Assembly (NCBI GenBank): GCA_018435605.1
Contig: JAHDNF010000001.1
Location: 186,001-250,000 of the forward strand
Origin: a bacterium
GTDB taxonomy: Bacteria > Auribacterota > Auribacteria > Auribacterales > Auribacteraceae
Direction of reading: 5' to 3'
DNA: 64,000 nt
Shown here: one piece after another, positions 1-9,935 of the stretch
Numbering within the stretch: the stretch's first letter is position 1
Layout: every line of letters begins with the position of its first letter
Notes under the pieces: model-generated
The model's input: the letters and a program-made list of their open reading frames with translations, nothing else
Told to the model about the DNA's origin: nothing
Databases searched by the model: none
Program-made: the position numbers and the translations under genes

Positions 1-297
1 GTAATAGATAAAATTGCTCAGGAATTTCCCGATATGTATGCTACCGGTCTAAAGCATTTCCGAGATGCAAAATCGAGATTAAATTTTGAGATAGGTTTTA
101 TATGTTATCGCAATAATGAATTCGATAAAGCGCGCGATTACTTCGGAAAATCCCTCAAAGAAAACATATTCTATTTTAGATCCCTCAAGTTGATTCTTAT
201 CACAGCGATTTTTCCAGCCTCATTATATCTTAAGTACCGTAACGAAACCATTGACAAAGATGAAACAGGGTTGCTGAATAAAAAAAATCGGCAATGA
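1..297 (+). CDS. C-terminal fragment of a probable glycosyltransferase
   Basis: The frame is open from the first base of the window and ends with TAA at 295-297, so only the last 98 codons are visible. The visible part has a TPR-like helical stretch (around NEFDKARDYFGKSL) followed by a hydrophobic segment (LILITAIFPASLYLKYRN). This helical tail plus membrane-proximal hydrophobic patch resembles the C-terminus of many bacterial family 2 glycosyltransferases, but the catalytic part lies outside the window, so the assignment is inference. It is transcribed in the same direction as tsaB, but a good promoter separates the two, so they need not share a transcript. Confidence 0.45.
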   Translation, partial: VIDKIAQEFPDMYATGLKHFRDAKSRLNFEIGFICYRNNEFDKARDYFGKSLKENIFYFRSLKLILITAIFPASLYLKYRNETIDKDETGLLNKKNRQ

Positions 298-303
298 ATT
301 TTA

Positions 304-332
304 TTGTTAACCCTGTCTTTTTATGGTAATAT
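304..332 (+). promoter_or_regulatory. Predicted sigma-70 promoter for tsaB-alr
   Basis: TTGTTA (304-309) and TAATAT (327-332) are separated by exactly 17 bases and lie about 40 bases upstream of the tsaB start. This is a close match to the housekeeping consensus in a gap between genes. It is read by eye and there is no experimental support. Confidence 0.45.
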
Positions 333-372
333 CTCACCACACAAAATCATTGTAAACTAATGCTGAGACGTT

Positions 373-1047
373 ATGAATATTCTTGGTATCGAAACGACTT
401 CATCTAAAGGTACGGTCGCGTTATATTCAGGCGACAAATTCGTTGCGGAACTGGAGCTGGAGCATCCATTGCGGCATTCACGATACGTTATCGCGGCGGT
501 AGACCGTCTTCTTGTCGATGCGTGTATGGATATAACAGATATAAGTCGTATTGCCGTAGGTATTGGCCCCGGATCGTTTACAGGTATTCGGGTTGGAATT
601 GCCATTGCAAAAGGGCTTAATTGCGATTTTGCGATGAAGGTTGTCGGCATACCTTCGTTGAAAAATATCGCTGTCCAACTATCCGGTGAAACAAACATAT
701 CCGCCTATATTTCTGCACAGCGTGATGAATTTTTCGTGCAGAAGTTTTTAGTTTGTCCGGATACAGGGCTAGTTCCTGACGGCGATTGTATGATACTGAC
801 AATCGATATGATGAATACGATATTATCCGAATCTACCATATTGGTTGGTCCGGATTATGCTTCCATTAAGCCGTATAGTGATAAACTGTTATGCAGGTTA
901 TATGACCATCCGGTTTATCCGAGAGGGCAATATGCCGCTATACTCGCTTACCAAGAGAATTATGCATTATCTGACGATGATATTGTTCCGTTATATGTGC
1001 GTCGCAGTGAAGCCGAGAAAAAAGGCGCTAAGGTGTACAAATTTTAG
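373..1047 (+). CDS. tsaB: tRNA threonylcarbamoyladenosine biosynthesis protein TsaB
   Basis: TsaB is the non-catalytic partner of TsaD in making the N6-threonylcarbamoyladenosine of ANN-decoding tRNAs. The 224-residue length is typical. The N-terminus (MNILGIETTSSKGTVALY) is the actin-like ATPase fold opening of the family, and VGIGPGSFTGIRVGIAIAKG at about residues 61-80 is its signature. The second half is divergent, as usual for TsaB. It lies 16 bases upstream of alr on the same strand and probably shares the promoter at 304-332. Pairing of tsaB with alr is common in bacteria, so this looks like a housekeeping pair. Confidence 0.95.
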   Translation: MNILGIETTSSKGTVALYSGDKFVAELELEHPLRHSRYVIAAVDRLLVDACMDITDISRIAVGIGPGSFTGIRVGIAIAKGLNCDFAMKVVGIPSLKNIAVQLSGETNISAYISAQRDEFFVQKFLVCPDTGLVPDGDCMILTIDMMNTILSESTILVGPDYASIKPYSDKLLCRLYDHPVYPRGQYAAILAYQENYALSDDDIVPLYVRRSEAEKKGAKVYKF

Positions 1048-1063
1048 TCAAAGGTAGGAAACG

Positions 1064-2200
1064 ATGAGCATTTTAACTTCGCGTGATACACGATATACAA
1101 GCTGGCTTGAAATCGATTTACATACTCTGGCACGGAATTATCGTATTCTGAAGGCCAGATTGGGGCAGTCTGTTTCTATTGTATCTATAGTAAAAGCTAA
1201 CGCTTATGGACATGGTGTGAAAAATGTTGTCTCTGTTGCCCTTGAAGAAGGAGTTTCTATGTTCGGGGTAGCGACCCTTCAGGAAGCTATTGAACTGCGC
1301 GAGGCGTTCGCCGATATCACTATTATAGTATTAGACGTGAATTTTACTCAGGATGCGTCTTGCATCCTTGAATATAACCTTCAACCGATTGTCTATACTC
1401 ATGAAATGCTTGCCGCACTAAACGAAGCTGGAAAGCAATGGGGGCGTAAGGTACCTGTCCACTTGAAGATCGATACCGGCATGGGGCGTGTCGGCGTGTG
1501 GCATGAAGACGCGATACAGTTTATATCTCAGGCATTTTCTTATGAGTATATATCTATTGTCGGTATTTGCTCGCACTTTGCCGTAGCGGAGAGCGATTTT
1601 TCCTATTCTCTCGCTCAATGGGAAGCATTTGCGTTTATTGTCGATTATTTTAAAAATAAAGGTATTGTGTTTCCTTATTATCATCTGGCCAATTCGGCGG
1701 GAACCTTTGTTTCCGGATTGCCGGTATACAATCTAGTTAGGCTTGGAATTATCACATACGGCATTATGCCGCGCAGGCACAATGTAAATGAATTGGGACT
1801 TGAGCCGATTTTATCGTGGCGGACAAGAGTTATTTATTGCAAAGATGTACCCAAGGGAAGATCAATCGGATACGGCTGTACATATATTGCCCCTCACAGA
1901 ACATATATTGCAACTGTTCCCATAGGTTATGCCGACGGGTATTTACGCAGTTTATCCAACAAAGGTGTAGTGCTTATCAATGGCAAACGATGCAATGTTG
2001 TCGGACGAGTAGCCATGGATCATATCATGGTTGACGTAGGGTCGCAAGCTCCTGTCGAAGTCGGCGCTGAGGTTACTTTAATCGGCAAACAGCAGGGAGA
2101 AATCATATCCTGTGAAGAATTGGGCGAACTGGCGGGCACTATTCCATACGAGATTACCTGCAATGCCGGTCATCGTGCGCAACGTATATATATATCATAA
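1064..2200 (+). CDS. alr: Alanine racemase
   Basis: A PLP-dependent enzyme that interconverts L- and D-alanine for peptidoglycan synthesis. The 378-residue length is standard. Motif VKANAYGHG carries the PLP-binding lysine (Lys44). The second catalytic residue is the tyrosine in PIGYADGY (about Tyr289). The C-terminal beta domain with VGRVAMDHIMVDVG is present. The start is the ATG following AGGTAGGAAACG, 16 bases after tsaB. All catalytic residues are intact, so the cell should make D-Ala, in line with the amidase gene at 48890. Confidence 0.96.
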   Translation: MSILTSRDTRYTSWLEIDLHTLARNYRILKARLGQSVSIVSIVKANAYGHGVKNVVSVALEEGVSMFGVATLQEAIELREAFADITIIVLDVNFTQDASCILEYNLQPIVYTHEMLAALNEAGKQWGRKVPVHLKIDTGMGRVGVWHEDAIQFISQAFSYEYISIVGICSHFAVAESDFSYSLAQWEAFAFIVDYFKNKGIVFPYYHLANSAGTFVSGLPVYNLVRLGIITYGIMPRRHNVNELGLEPILSWRTRVIYCKDVPKGRSIGYGCTYIAPHRTYIATVPIGYADGYLRSLSNKGVVLINGKRCNVVGRVAMDHIMVDVGSQAPVEVGAEVTLIGKQQGEIISCEELGELAGTIPYEITCNAGHRAQRIYIS

Positions 2201-2351
2201 TCCCCAAGTAGTTATACAGCATTCAAAAAAATCTTCAGAGTGATGTTTTTAAAAAAAATCATCAAGCAACCCTTACTTCATACCGAAAAATATAGAAGAA
2301 GCAAAGGCTGGTCTATACAGGGCAACACACAAAATGAAATGAGTTATCTGC

Positions 2352-3293
2352 ATGAAGAAAGGTTTGACTTTTACTCGTACGGGAGCGAATTTGCGGGTTG
2401 ACGGATCTGTCAAGACTACTCCTTCTGTCGCGGATGTTGTGGCAAAGAAACGTCTTGGCGAAGAAATGATCGCCCGTGTGGACGATTTGCCGGCATTACC
2501 GTCGGTAGTAAATCAGATTCTTACCCTGATAGAAGATGACACCACCAACGCCAGTAATCTTGAGCGTTATTTACGACAGGATCAGGCTTTGACCGCTCGT
2601 TTACTGCGTATTGTCAATTCCTCTTTTTTTGGTGTGCGTAATAAAATAACATCGATTCCTCAAGCTATTGTAATGATAGGCTATAATTCATTGAAAAATT
2701 TGGTGCTTGCCGCATCGACAAGTAAGATACTTGAAGGATGTTTTCCCGGTTATGGTTTTAAAGAGCGTGGGTTATGGCAACATTCGTTTATGGCGGCCAC
2801 ATGGGCGCAGACTTTGGCAAAACAGGTTGGATTTACCGCGCAGGACAGCGAAGAATTGTTTGTCGCGGGTCTGATGCATGATGTGGGCAAGTTGGTTTTG
2901 TCAAGTTACATATCCCTAAATTGCAAAGATATGATTACACATCTTATAAAGAGCAACGGCAATATCGAGGAAGCTGAAAAAAATCTTGTGGGGATAGATC
3001 ATTCGGAAATAGGTAGCCGAATCGCTCAGAAATGGAATTTTTCCAGTAAATTGTCGCATATAATCAAATACCATCATAATGTCGAAGCCGCCTGTGATTA
3101 TCAAAAAGAAGTCGCTATGGTTAATACGGTTAACTATTGTCTTGTGCAGGGACGGTTTGGCATGTATGAACATTTTCCTACTAATTGCAGTATGACCGAT
3201 GCTTGTTTGCAGTTATTGGAATTGGATATGGATAAAGTCCGGCAAATACAAGAGCATGTCAACCGAAGCGCCGAACGCTGGGAAGAAGTTTAA
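2352..3293 (+). CDS. HDOD-domain signalling protein
   Basis: A 313-residue protein that is almost entirely an HDOD domain, a degenerate HD superfamily module found in bacterial signalling. The core starts at about residue 45 (LPALPSVVNQIL) and includes RQDQALTARLLRIVNSSFFG and GLMHDVGKLVLSSY, the HD-like motif. The first 40 residues are poorly conserved and the start is uncertain, because no strong Shine-Dalgarno precedes the ATG. The gene stops one base before the SpoIIE-type phosphatase gene begins, so the two are probably translationally coupled. HDOD proteins next to partner-switching modules and kinases suggest a shared pathway, but the ligand and output are unknown. Confidence 0.88.
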   Translation: MKKGLTFTRTGANLRVDGSVKTTPSVADVVAKKRLGEEMIARVDDLPALPSVVNQILTLIEDDTTNASNLERYLRQDQALTARLLRIVNSSFFGVRNKITSIPQAIVMIGYNSLKNLVLAASTSKILEGCFPGYGFKERGLWQHSFMAATWAQTLAKQVGFTAQDSEELFVAGLMHDVGKLVLSSYISLNCKDMITHLIKSNGNIEEAEKNLVGIDHSEIGSRIAQKWNFSSKLSHIIKYHHNVEAACDYQKEVAMVNTVNYCLVQGRFGMYEHFPTNCSMTDACLQLLELDMDKVRQIQEHVNRSAERWEEV

Positions 3294-3294
3294 T

Positions 3295-5580
3295 ATGGAT
3301 ATACACAACCGCGAAACATCGGATAGTAAGTACTTGGATATCATTAATGTATCCCAGGAGTTATCTTCTTGTGTGGATTTCATATCTTTTTATTCTGAAC
3401 TTGAAAGGATGTTGTTTCGATACGGAGGGTGCAGTAAATACACTATAATTATCTATTACGATCAGCTTAAAGAATTTTACATCGATCATTCAAACTTTTT
3501 TTCCAGCGATTCCTTTAGCAAAATCCCTGTCAATCTTGAAAACACGGGATTATATAAATGTTTCTCCAATAAAGAATCATATTATTATCAGTCCGGTGAT
3601 GAAAAACGCAGTCTGATTTTTATTGATGAGAGTGCTGATATACTCGGCTTTGAGCCATTGCTTTATAAAAGTCAAATTTACGGCTTGATTGTGTTTCATG
3701 AGTGTGCGGAAGAAACTGTCTTAGACAGGAATTGGTTGGAATTGATAACCAATTTTGCCGCAACCGCTATTATCAACTTACAATTGTATCAGGAAACAAA
3801 TCAAGAGGCGACCGAAAATTCCGCAAAACTATGGGCAATAAACAGCGCCGGCGAATTGTTGAGCCATATGAATCTTGATATTCTGCTGGTAAAGGTTATG
3901 GAATTGACTTTGGGTATCATATCCGCGCAGGTGGGATCAATCATACTGGAGGAAGAAGGCAAATTTGTAACCAAAGTAGAATGGGGACTCAGCGACGAGA
4001 TACTAAACAATATAAAACATGTCGATGGTAGGCTACTTATAGATTTTGTCAGAGAAAATCAGGAGCCGTTTTTGGTTATGAACGCTAAAGATGACCCGCG
4101 TATAGACATATCCGCTCTTGACGTGGCAATGGATTCGCTTATCATTATTCCGCTGTATACCAACGACAGATTTCTCGGTTTGGTAAATATTGTCAATCCT
4201 TCAGGAAGCGAGAAGTCTTATGCGCGCGATACGGAGTTGTTGGTAACTATTACCAATCTGGTGTCTATCAGCGTTGAAAACGCAATTTTATATAAAGAGG
4301 CATTGGAAAAAGAACGTATTCGCGAACAATTGAATATTGCCCGCAAAATCCAGCAGGACTTGATGCCGGCAGAACCGCCGCAATTAAAACATTACGATAT
4401 AACAGGTATAAATATAACCTGCGATGAAACAGGGGGCGATTACTATGATTATTTTTCCATACAGCCGGATTCGTTTTTAAACATCGTAGTCGGTGATGTA
4501 TCCGGTCATGGTATTGGAGCCGCATTATTTATGGCGACAGCTCGTGCGCATATACGTGCATCTGTCAATAATAATACATCAATATCCAAGTCGATAGAAG
4601 CTGTCAACAACCTCTTGGTCGTTGATATGGAGAAAAACGATCAGTTTATGACTCTGTTTGTCATGCGGCTTGATATACGTAAAAAAGAACTTTACTACAC
4701 AAGCGCCGGTCACGAAACGGCTATTATTTATCGTAAGAAAGAAGACAGGTTCATAGAACTGCGCTCAACCGGATTGCCTTTGGGATTGATTGAGGATTCG
4801 ACGTTTGAAGAGCAAAAAGCACAGCTTAAAGCCGGTGATGTTATTTTGTTGTATACCGATGGCATAAAAGAAGCAATGGACAAAAAAGATGAGTTGTTCG
4901 GATATGAACGAATAAAAGAATTGGTGCGTAAGCATGCGGATTTACCGGTAATAGATATACGTAAAAATATTCTTGATACGGTCATGGAATTTAGCTCGGG
5001 GTGTCAACAACAGGACGACTGGACGGTAGTTGTGATTAAAGTTAAAGATCCGACGAAAAAAGAAACAAATTCGGGCGATCAAACATCTGAAGTATTGCCA
5101 TCTGTCGATGTAGCGCCTGAATTGCCGTCCCATGTTAGTTTTCTCAGTTCTCCGGTAGAAATTACAGGCAATAAGATGCTCGAAAGTATCATACAGAGCA
5201 ATATGAATCAAAAAGACCTCCTTCTTGAAGAAATTATGGTAGCTGTCGAGAAAATGGAACTTTTTGATATTGAAAATGAGTTTAACTTGCGGTTATCTCT
5301 CGATGAAGCTATTACCAATGGCATAAAGCACGGGAATAAAAATGATATGTCGAAGAAACTGTTTGTTGCGATGTATAATGATGATAAGTATGTCTCATTT
5401 CTTATAAAAGATGAAGGGGCCGGGTTTAGTGAGGAGAAATTTAGATATTTACTTAAACCCAATCAATGGTTTGAAGAAAACGGGCGTGGGGTGTATCTCA
5501 TTTCCAAGCTCATGGATGAAGTTATTTATTTCGATTCAGGGACAAGTCTGTTAATGAAAAAACTGTTGCCGCGGAAATAA
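3295..5580 (+). CDS. GAF / SpoIIE-type PP2C phosphatase / RsbW-like kinase fusion
   Basis: A 761-residue partner-switching regulator. A longer frame opens at 3199 inside the upstream gene, but the ATG at 3295 one base after the HDOD stop is the natural coupled start. In order: an N-terminal GAF-like region, a second GAF domain (about 190-350), a short coiled linker (KERIREQLNIARKIQQDLMP), a PP2C/SpoIIE domain with metal-binding motifs DETGGDYYDY, VVGDVSGHG, LYTDGIKEAM and QQDDWTVV, then an HATPase_c_2 domain (about 640-760) with N-box DEAITNGIKHGNKN and G-box DEGAGFS. Phosphatase and anti-sigma-like kinase activity would act on a STAS protein; the next gene encodes one. No sigma factor gene lies beside it. 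Confidence 0.92.
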   Translation: MDIHNRETSDSKYLDIINVSQELSSCVDFISFYSELERMLFRYGGCSKYTIIIYYDQLKEFYIDHSNFFSSDSFSKIPVNLENTGLYKCFSNKESYYYQSGDEKRSLIFIDESADILGFEPLLYKSQIYGLIVFHECAEETVLDRNWLELITNFAATAIINLQLYQETNQEATENSAKLWAINSAGELLSHMNLDILLVKVMELTLGIISAQVGSIILEEEGKFVTKVEWGLSDEILNNIKHVDGRLLIDFVRENQEPFLVMNAKDDPRIDISALDVAMDSLIIIPLYTNDRFLGLVNIVNPSGSEKSYARDTELLVTITNLVSISVENAILYKEALEKERIREQLNIARKIQQDLMPAEPPQLKHYDITGINITCDETGGDYYDYFSIQPDSFLNIVVGDVSGHGIGAALFMATARAHIRASVNNNTSISKSIEAVNNLLVVDMEKNDQFMTLFVMRLDIRKKELYYTSAGHETAIIYRKKEDRFIELRSTGLPLGLIEDSTFEEQKAQLKAGDVILLYTDGIKEAMDKKDELFGYERIKELVRKHADLPVIDIRKNILDTVMEFSSGCQQQDDWTVVVIKVKDPTKKETNSGDQTSEVLPSVDVAPELPSHVSFLSSPVEITGNKMLESIIQSNMNQKDLLLEEIMVAVEKMELFDIENEFNLRLSLDEAITNGIKHGNKNDMSKKLFVAMYNDDKYVSFLIKDEGAGFSEEKFRYLLKPNQWFEENGRGVYLISKLMDEVIYFDSGTSLLMKKLLPRK

Positions 5581-5597
5581 GTAGGAAGGAGAGTATC

Positions 5598-5999
5598 ATG
5601 AGTAATAATGAAATCAACCAAGTATCTCAAGCAACAGGTCAGCAGAACTATGAGATGCATACTGTTCAAAATATAATAACTGTTTCTATCAGCAACAGTA
5701 AAATTCTTACTGATGATATCATTTCGCAAATATACGCAAAAATACTCTCAGTTGTTGAGGAAACCAAAGGAGTCAACCTCATTGTAAATTTCAGTCAGGT
5801 AAACTATTTGTCCAGTAGCGTGTTGAGCAAATTGATATCCATCCACAAAAAAGTTAAGGCACAGGATGGCACTATGTGTTTGTGTAATATCAATCCTGTT
5901 ATCCTGAAAATATTCGAATTGACACGTCTCGACACGTATCTGAATATTTTTCCTGATGAAGAAAAAGCCTGTGCATTTATCGAAAAATACGGTTCCTGA
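5598..5999 (+). CDS. STAS-domain anti-anti-sigma factor-like protein
   Basis: A 133-residue protein with a STAS domain of the SpoIIAA/RsbV type. The phosphorylatable serine region is VNYLSSSVLSKLISIHKKV, where the family has D-S-x-G-L. The N-terminal 25 residues are a polar extension. It lies 17 bases downstream of the SpoIIE/RsbW-like fusion, preceded by the Shine-Dalgarno GGAAGGAG, and is the obvious phosphorylation target of that protein. In such modules the unphosphorylated STAS protein sequesters the kinase. Here the final client is not visible in the window. Confidence 0.92.
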   Translation: MSNNEINQVSQATGQQNYEMHTVQNIITVSISNSKILTDDIISQIYAKILSVVEETKGVNLIVNFSQVNYLSSSVLSKLISIHKKVKAQDGTMCLCNINPVILKIFELTRLDTYLNIFPDEEKACAFIEKYGS

Positions 6000-6293
6000 T
6001 AAAATATCTGAAACAATGTTATCACGATGTATCCTTTCCGTGCCTACCGGTCTTTAGACATTTTAAGTGTTTATCTGTCAAGTTAATTGCATGTGTCTAT
6101 CCGCTAAAATTTTACACTGTTTTGCCGACAACATAATATGGCTTTTGTTGTTGAAATTTAACAGGGGATCGGCAGGTGTATTTTTTACAAAGGGTTACAC
6201 TCTTTAATGTACGACTATTTTTAATGTTTATAAATTTTAAAAGTGGCTTAACACCGCGGTAAAATAATAATTCGACTAGGATCCGAAATATAC
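6000..6293. other. Intergenic region upstream of hybrid kinase
   Basis: 294 bases without a convincing gene. It is AT-rich and presumably contains the transcript end of the HDOD-SpoIIE-STAS run and the promoter of the hybrid kinase. No clear terminator hairpin or consensus promoter was recognised. Confidence 0.5.
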
Positions 6294-9200
6294 ATGAAAT
6301 TTTATAAGATCGTCTTGCCTATGCGGTTCATTAAATTTATTCGATATCTATCGATGTGTATGATAGTTTCGGCTGTTTTTCTTTTGATACCGGCGGTTGA
6401 AAAGAATTTTAATAGACCTGATTGCGAATTTTTTACAGGCGTTTCCAATGCTGTATATGAAACTATAAATGCATATCATCAGATGGAATCCAACGGATTG
6501 CTCACGCGCAACGAGGCTCAACAAAACGCCATTGATAAACTGAAGTCTTTGTACGGAGATTCTCAGGAATATTTTCTATGGGTACTGCGTGAAGGCGAAT
6601 CGGTTCTTTTCATAAATAACAGTATTAACGAAAATGAATGCCAAGTGTCTAATTCAGGTAATGTGCGAGCTTCTTTTTTTGAGCCGTGGAGATGGAAAGT
6701 TATAACCGCATTGGCTAATAACGGCTATGACGCAAATATCTTAAAAACGAAACAAGAAGTTTTACTTTTTACCTCGATTGTAATTTTAGTGATTATCGTA
6801 CTTTTACTTTTGAATATATACCATACATATAAAATAGATCGTATCAGGTTTGATGCTGAAAAGTTCTTATATGAGTCAGAGCGGCGATTCGAAGTTATTT
6901 TCGACAATATCGCGGACGGTATTTTGTTAATTAATCATGGCTCTCGACAATTTGCTATGTTCAATAAAACATTGCTCGGTATGCTCGGATATAGTAGGGA
7001 TGAATTGATCGCTATGAAGCTTACGGATCTTTATCCGGAATACGCCGTTGACATGGTTATGGACGATATTGACAAGATATATAAAGGTGAGAGCGCTATT
7101 TCTCAAAATGTACCGTTAAAATGCAAGAACGGGAAAATATTGTATGTCGATATTACGATAGTGCCTATTCTTTTGAATAAGCAGGGTTATTTGATGGGAA
7201 TTTTTAGAGATATAACATACCGTCGAATGCGAGAAGACAAATTCCGGTACCGAATTGAATTTGACAAACTCGTATGCACGATGTCTACAATCCTTATGGA
7301 TGCTCCATCCGAACTTATTGATAGCGAAATCGATAATGCCTTGAAGGCGATAGGCGGTTTTTTGTCTGTCGAACGAGCTTTTGTTTGCATACTTCGTCCG
7401 TTAACCAATATTTTTGATGTCGCTCATGAATGGTGTGCCAATGGACTGCCGTCGCGAGTGCGCGCTATGTCAAATTTAGATGCGTCAATACACTTTTCTT
7501 GGTTTTATAGACAGATAATGCAGGAGTCAGTAGTTTATTTTCCTCAAATTAAAAATTTGCCCACATCAGCGTTTGACCTGAAAGAAATGTGCATACGTGA
7601 AGGCGTGAAATCTTTTATATATATACCTTTATCCTCAACGAGCCGGGTTTTCGGCTATCTTGGATTTGAGTCGTTTATGGAAGAAAAAAATTGGGATGAC
7701 GATATTATTTCGTTGTTTTCTATCGTCGCTGAGATAATATCAAACGCTATAGCCCGAAAAGAAAGCGCTCTTGCCTTTAAGAAGAGTGAAGAGCGGTATC
7801 GGTTTCTTGTCAATAATATAAATCTAGGTATTGTTCTTTTGGATGTCAACTACACCATACTTATGGTTAATGATATGATTTGCAGTCTTTATAAAAAAAC
7901 AGCCGATGAATTCATTGGGAAAAAATGTTTTACCCGGTTTGCCAATATCGATTATGTGTGTTCTAATTGTCCTTGTATGCAGATTGTTAATAATGGAACT
8001 CACAAGATTCTTGAATCGCAACTTATCAATGATACCGGCGACCGCTATGATGTACGAATCAAAATGTATCCCGTATTCAATGACGAACACAAGATATCAG
8101 GATTTATAGAAGTCATTGAAGATATAACCGAAACCAAAAAAGCTGAAGAGGAAATGAAAAAATTTATATCCGTTTCAGATCATGCGGCCTATGGTTTGGG
8201 TATACTTAACATTGACGGAACCATCGAATATATCAATAAATATTTTGCAGAGATACACGGTTATACGGTTGAGGAGGTGAAAGGGAAACATGTGAATATT
8301 TTTCATTCCAAAGAACAGTTAAATCAAGTTGACGAAGTTAAAAATCTTTTGCTGGAACAAGGAAGTTTTCAATCTATGGAAATATTGCATATCCGGAAAG
8401 ATGGCTCCGTTTTTCCCATGCTCACTAATGCCGTGCTGATACGGGACGAACAAGACAACCCTAAATTTATTGAAATAACCTGTATAGATATTACTGAACA
8501 TAAACGGCTTGAAGAAGAATTGATGAAAACTCGTAAGCTGGAGTCTATAGGTATACTGGCAGGCGGTATTGCCCATGATTTCAATAATATGCTGACTGCT
8601 ATTCTAGGTAATATTTCCCTTGCTATGCTTGACCTTAGACCGGAACATGATTCTCTTATGTCCGTTTTAAAAAACGCGGAAAAAGCGTCTCTGCAAGCTC
8701 GTGAACTCAGTCAGCAGTTGTTAACTTTTTCGCGCGGCGGAGCTCCTATTAGAAAAACCACATCTATCGAAGGATTGATACGAGATTCCGCAAATTTTTC
8801 CCTAAAGGGTTCTAATGTAAAATGCGAATTTAAGTTCGATAAAAAACTCTTCGCCGTCGATATTGACAAAGGTCAGATCAGTCAGGTGGTAAATAATATG
8901 GTTATCAACGCCAAACAGGCTATGAAAACAGGCGGTACGATCACTATATCATGCGAAAACATGATCGTAAAACGTGATTGTTCTATTGACTTAAAAGCAG
9001 GTAAATATATACATATTTCCATAGCCGATCAGGGGGTAGGGATCAGCCGGGAAAATCTGGCTAAAATATATGATCCATACTTTACCACAAAACCGAAAGG
9101 AAGCGGTTTAGGGTTGGCCACCAGTTACTCGATTATCAAAAAACATGAAGGAATTATTGAGGTTGATTCTACGGAGAATATTGGCACGACATTTCATATA

Positions 9201-9659
9201 TATCTGCCTGCATCGAAAAAAACATCCGAACCAAACCAGAAATATGTTTCCGTAGACAAAGACGAAAATCGTGTTTTTACAGGTAAAGGGACAGTACTTG
9301 TTATGGATGATGAAGAACTGATCCGCAATATCGTCGGTCAGCTACTTGTGCATTTGGGCTATCAGGTAGAGTTTGCCGCAGATGGAACCGAAGCTATCGA
9401 TATTTATCGTAGTGCATTAGAAGAAGGCAGGAAGTTTGACGCAGTTATCATGGATTTGACTATCCCCGGCGGTATGGGAGGCAAAGAAACTATGGAAAAA
9501 CTTCTTGTAATCGACCCTGATATAAAAGCTATTGTTTCAAGCGGCTACTCGAATGACCCTGTTATGTCCCGTTATAAAGATTACGGATTTTCGGGTATAG
9601 CGCGAAAACCTTTTGATATAAAAGAGATAAGTGAAGTTTTATACGGGCTGGTAAGCTGA
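6294..9659 (+). CDS. Membrane hybrid sensor histidine kinase with PAS, GAF, HisKA, HATPase and receiver domains
   Basis: A 1121-residue two-component protein. Two membrane segments (about 13-33 and 158-178) bracket a small periplasmic sensor. Then follow PAS (about 200-315), GAF (325-490), a PAS domain containing a cysteine cluster (505-620; CSNCPC), another PAS/PAC (625-740), HisKA with the phospho-accepting histidine in GGIAHDFNNM (His761), an HATPase with SGLGLATSYSI, and a C-terminal receiver with acceptor Asp in AVIMDLTIPGG (Asp1054) and the conserved lysine in ARKPFD. The histidine-box variant is the type usual in hybrid kinases of anaerobic and delta-proteobacterial lineages. No output regulator gene is adjacent, so the partner is unknown. 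Confidence 0.93.
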   Translation: MKFYKIVLPMRFIKFIRYLSMCMIVSAVFLLIPAVEKNFNRPDCEFFTGVSNAVYETINAYHQMESNGLLTRNEAQQNAIDKLKSLYGDSQEYFLWVLREGESVLFINNSINENECQVSNSGNVRASFFEPWRWKVITALANNGYDANILKTKQEVLLFTSIVILVIIVLLLLNIYHTYKIDRIRFDAEKFLYESERRFEVIFDNIADGILLINHGSRQFAMFNKTLLGMLGYSRDELIAMKLTDLYPEYAVDMVMDDIDKIYKGESAISQNVPLKCKNGKILYVDITIVPILLNKQGYLMGIFRDITYRRMREDKFRYRIEFDKLVCTMSTILMDAPSELIDSEIDNALKAIGGFLSVERAFVCILRPLTNIFDVAHEWCANGLPSRVRAMSNLDASIHFSWFYRQIMQESVVYFPQIKNLPTSAFDLKEMCIREGVKSFIYIPLSSTSRVFGYLGFESFMEEKNWDDDIISLFSIVAEIISNAIARKESALAFKKSEERYRFLVNNINLGIVLLDVNYTILMVNDMICSLYKKTADEFIGKKCFTRFANIDYVCSNCPCMQIVNNGTHKILESQLINDTGDRYDVRIKMYPVFNDEHKISGFIEVIEDITETKKAEEEMKKFISVSDHAAYGLGILNIDGTIEYINKYFAEIHGYTVEEVKGKHVNIFHSKEQLNQVDEVKNLLLEQGSFQSMEILHIRKDGSVFPMLTNAVLIRDEQDNPKFIEITCIDITEHKRLEEELMKTRKLESIGILAGGIAHDFNNMLTAILGNISLAMLDLRPEHDSLMSVLKNAEKASLQARELSQQLLTFSRGGAPIRKTTSIEGLIRDSANFSLKGSNVKCEFKFDKKLFAVDIDKGQISQVVNNMVINAKQAMKTGGTITISCENMIVKRDCSIDLKAGKYIHISIADQGVGISRENLAKIYDPYFTTKPKGSGLGLATSYSIIKKHEGIIEVDSTENIGTTFHIYLPASKKTSEPNQKYVSVDKDENRVFTGKGTVLVMDDEELIRNIVGQLLVHLGYQVEFAADGTEAIDIYRSALEEGRKFDAVIMDLTIPGGMGGKETMEKLLVIDPDIKAIVSSGYSNDPVMSRYKDYGFSGIARKPFDIKEISEVLYGLVS

Positions 9660-9832
9660 TGACGGATTTTTTAAGCGCATTAATTTCATTTTTTCCACGA
9701 AGTGAAAAAATCTCCATGAAATCAATTCCTATAACTCTAGTATTGCTCATCTATTTAAAATTGTTCATGTGTAAAACCTAACAGGCAGGCAATCATCGGT
9801 TGAGAAGTAAATTTTTTACAGGGTTGCATTTC

Positions 9833-9849
9833 GATCGTTAGGATCGTTA
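9833..9849. promoter_or_regulatory. Direct repeat, possible operator upstream of the amidoligase cassette
   Basis: GATCGTTA occurs twice (9833-9840 and 9842-9849), one helical-turn-like step apart, about 90 bases upstream of the first cassette gene. A perfect TATAAT follows at 9900-9905 but has no good -35 at the proper distance. The repeat could be a regulator site; this is a guess from position only. Confidence 0.2.
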
Positions 9850-9935
9850 AACGGATATGAATTTCTGTTGCTTTTTCAAATGAAAGGATATAGGATTTTT
9901 ATAATTCGATGGGTATTTAACAATGTATTTTCCCA

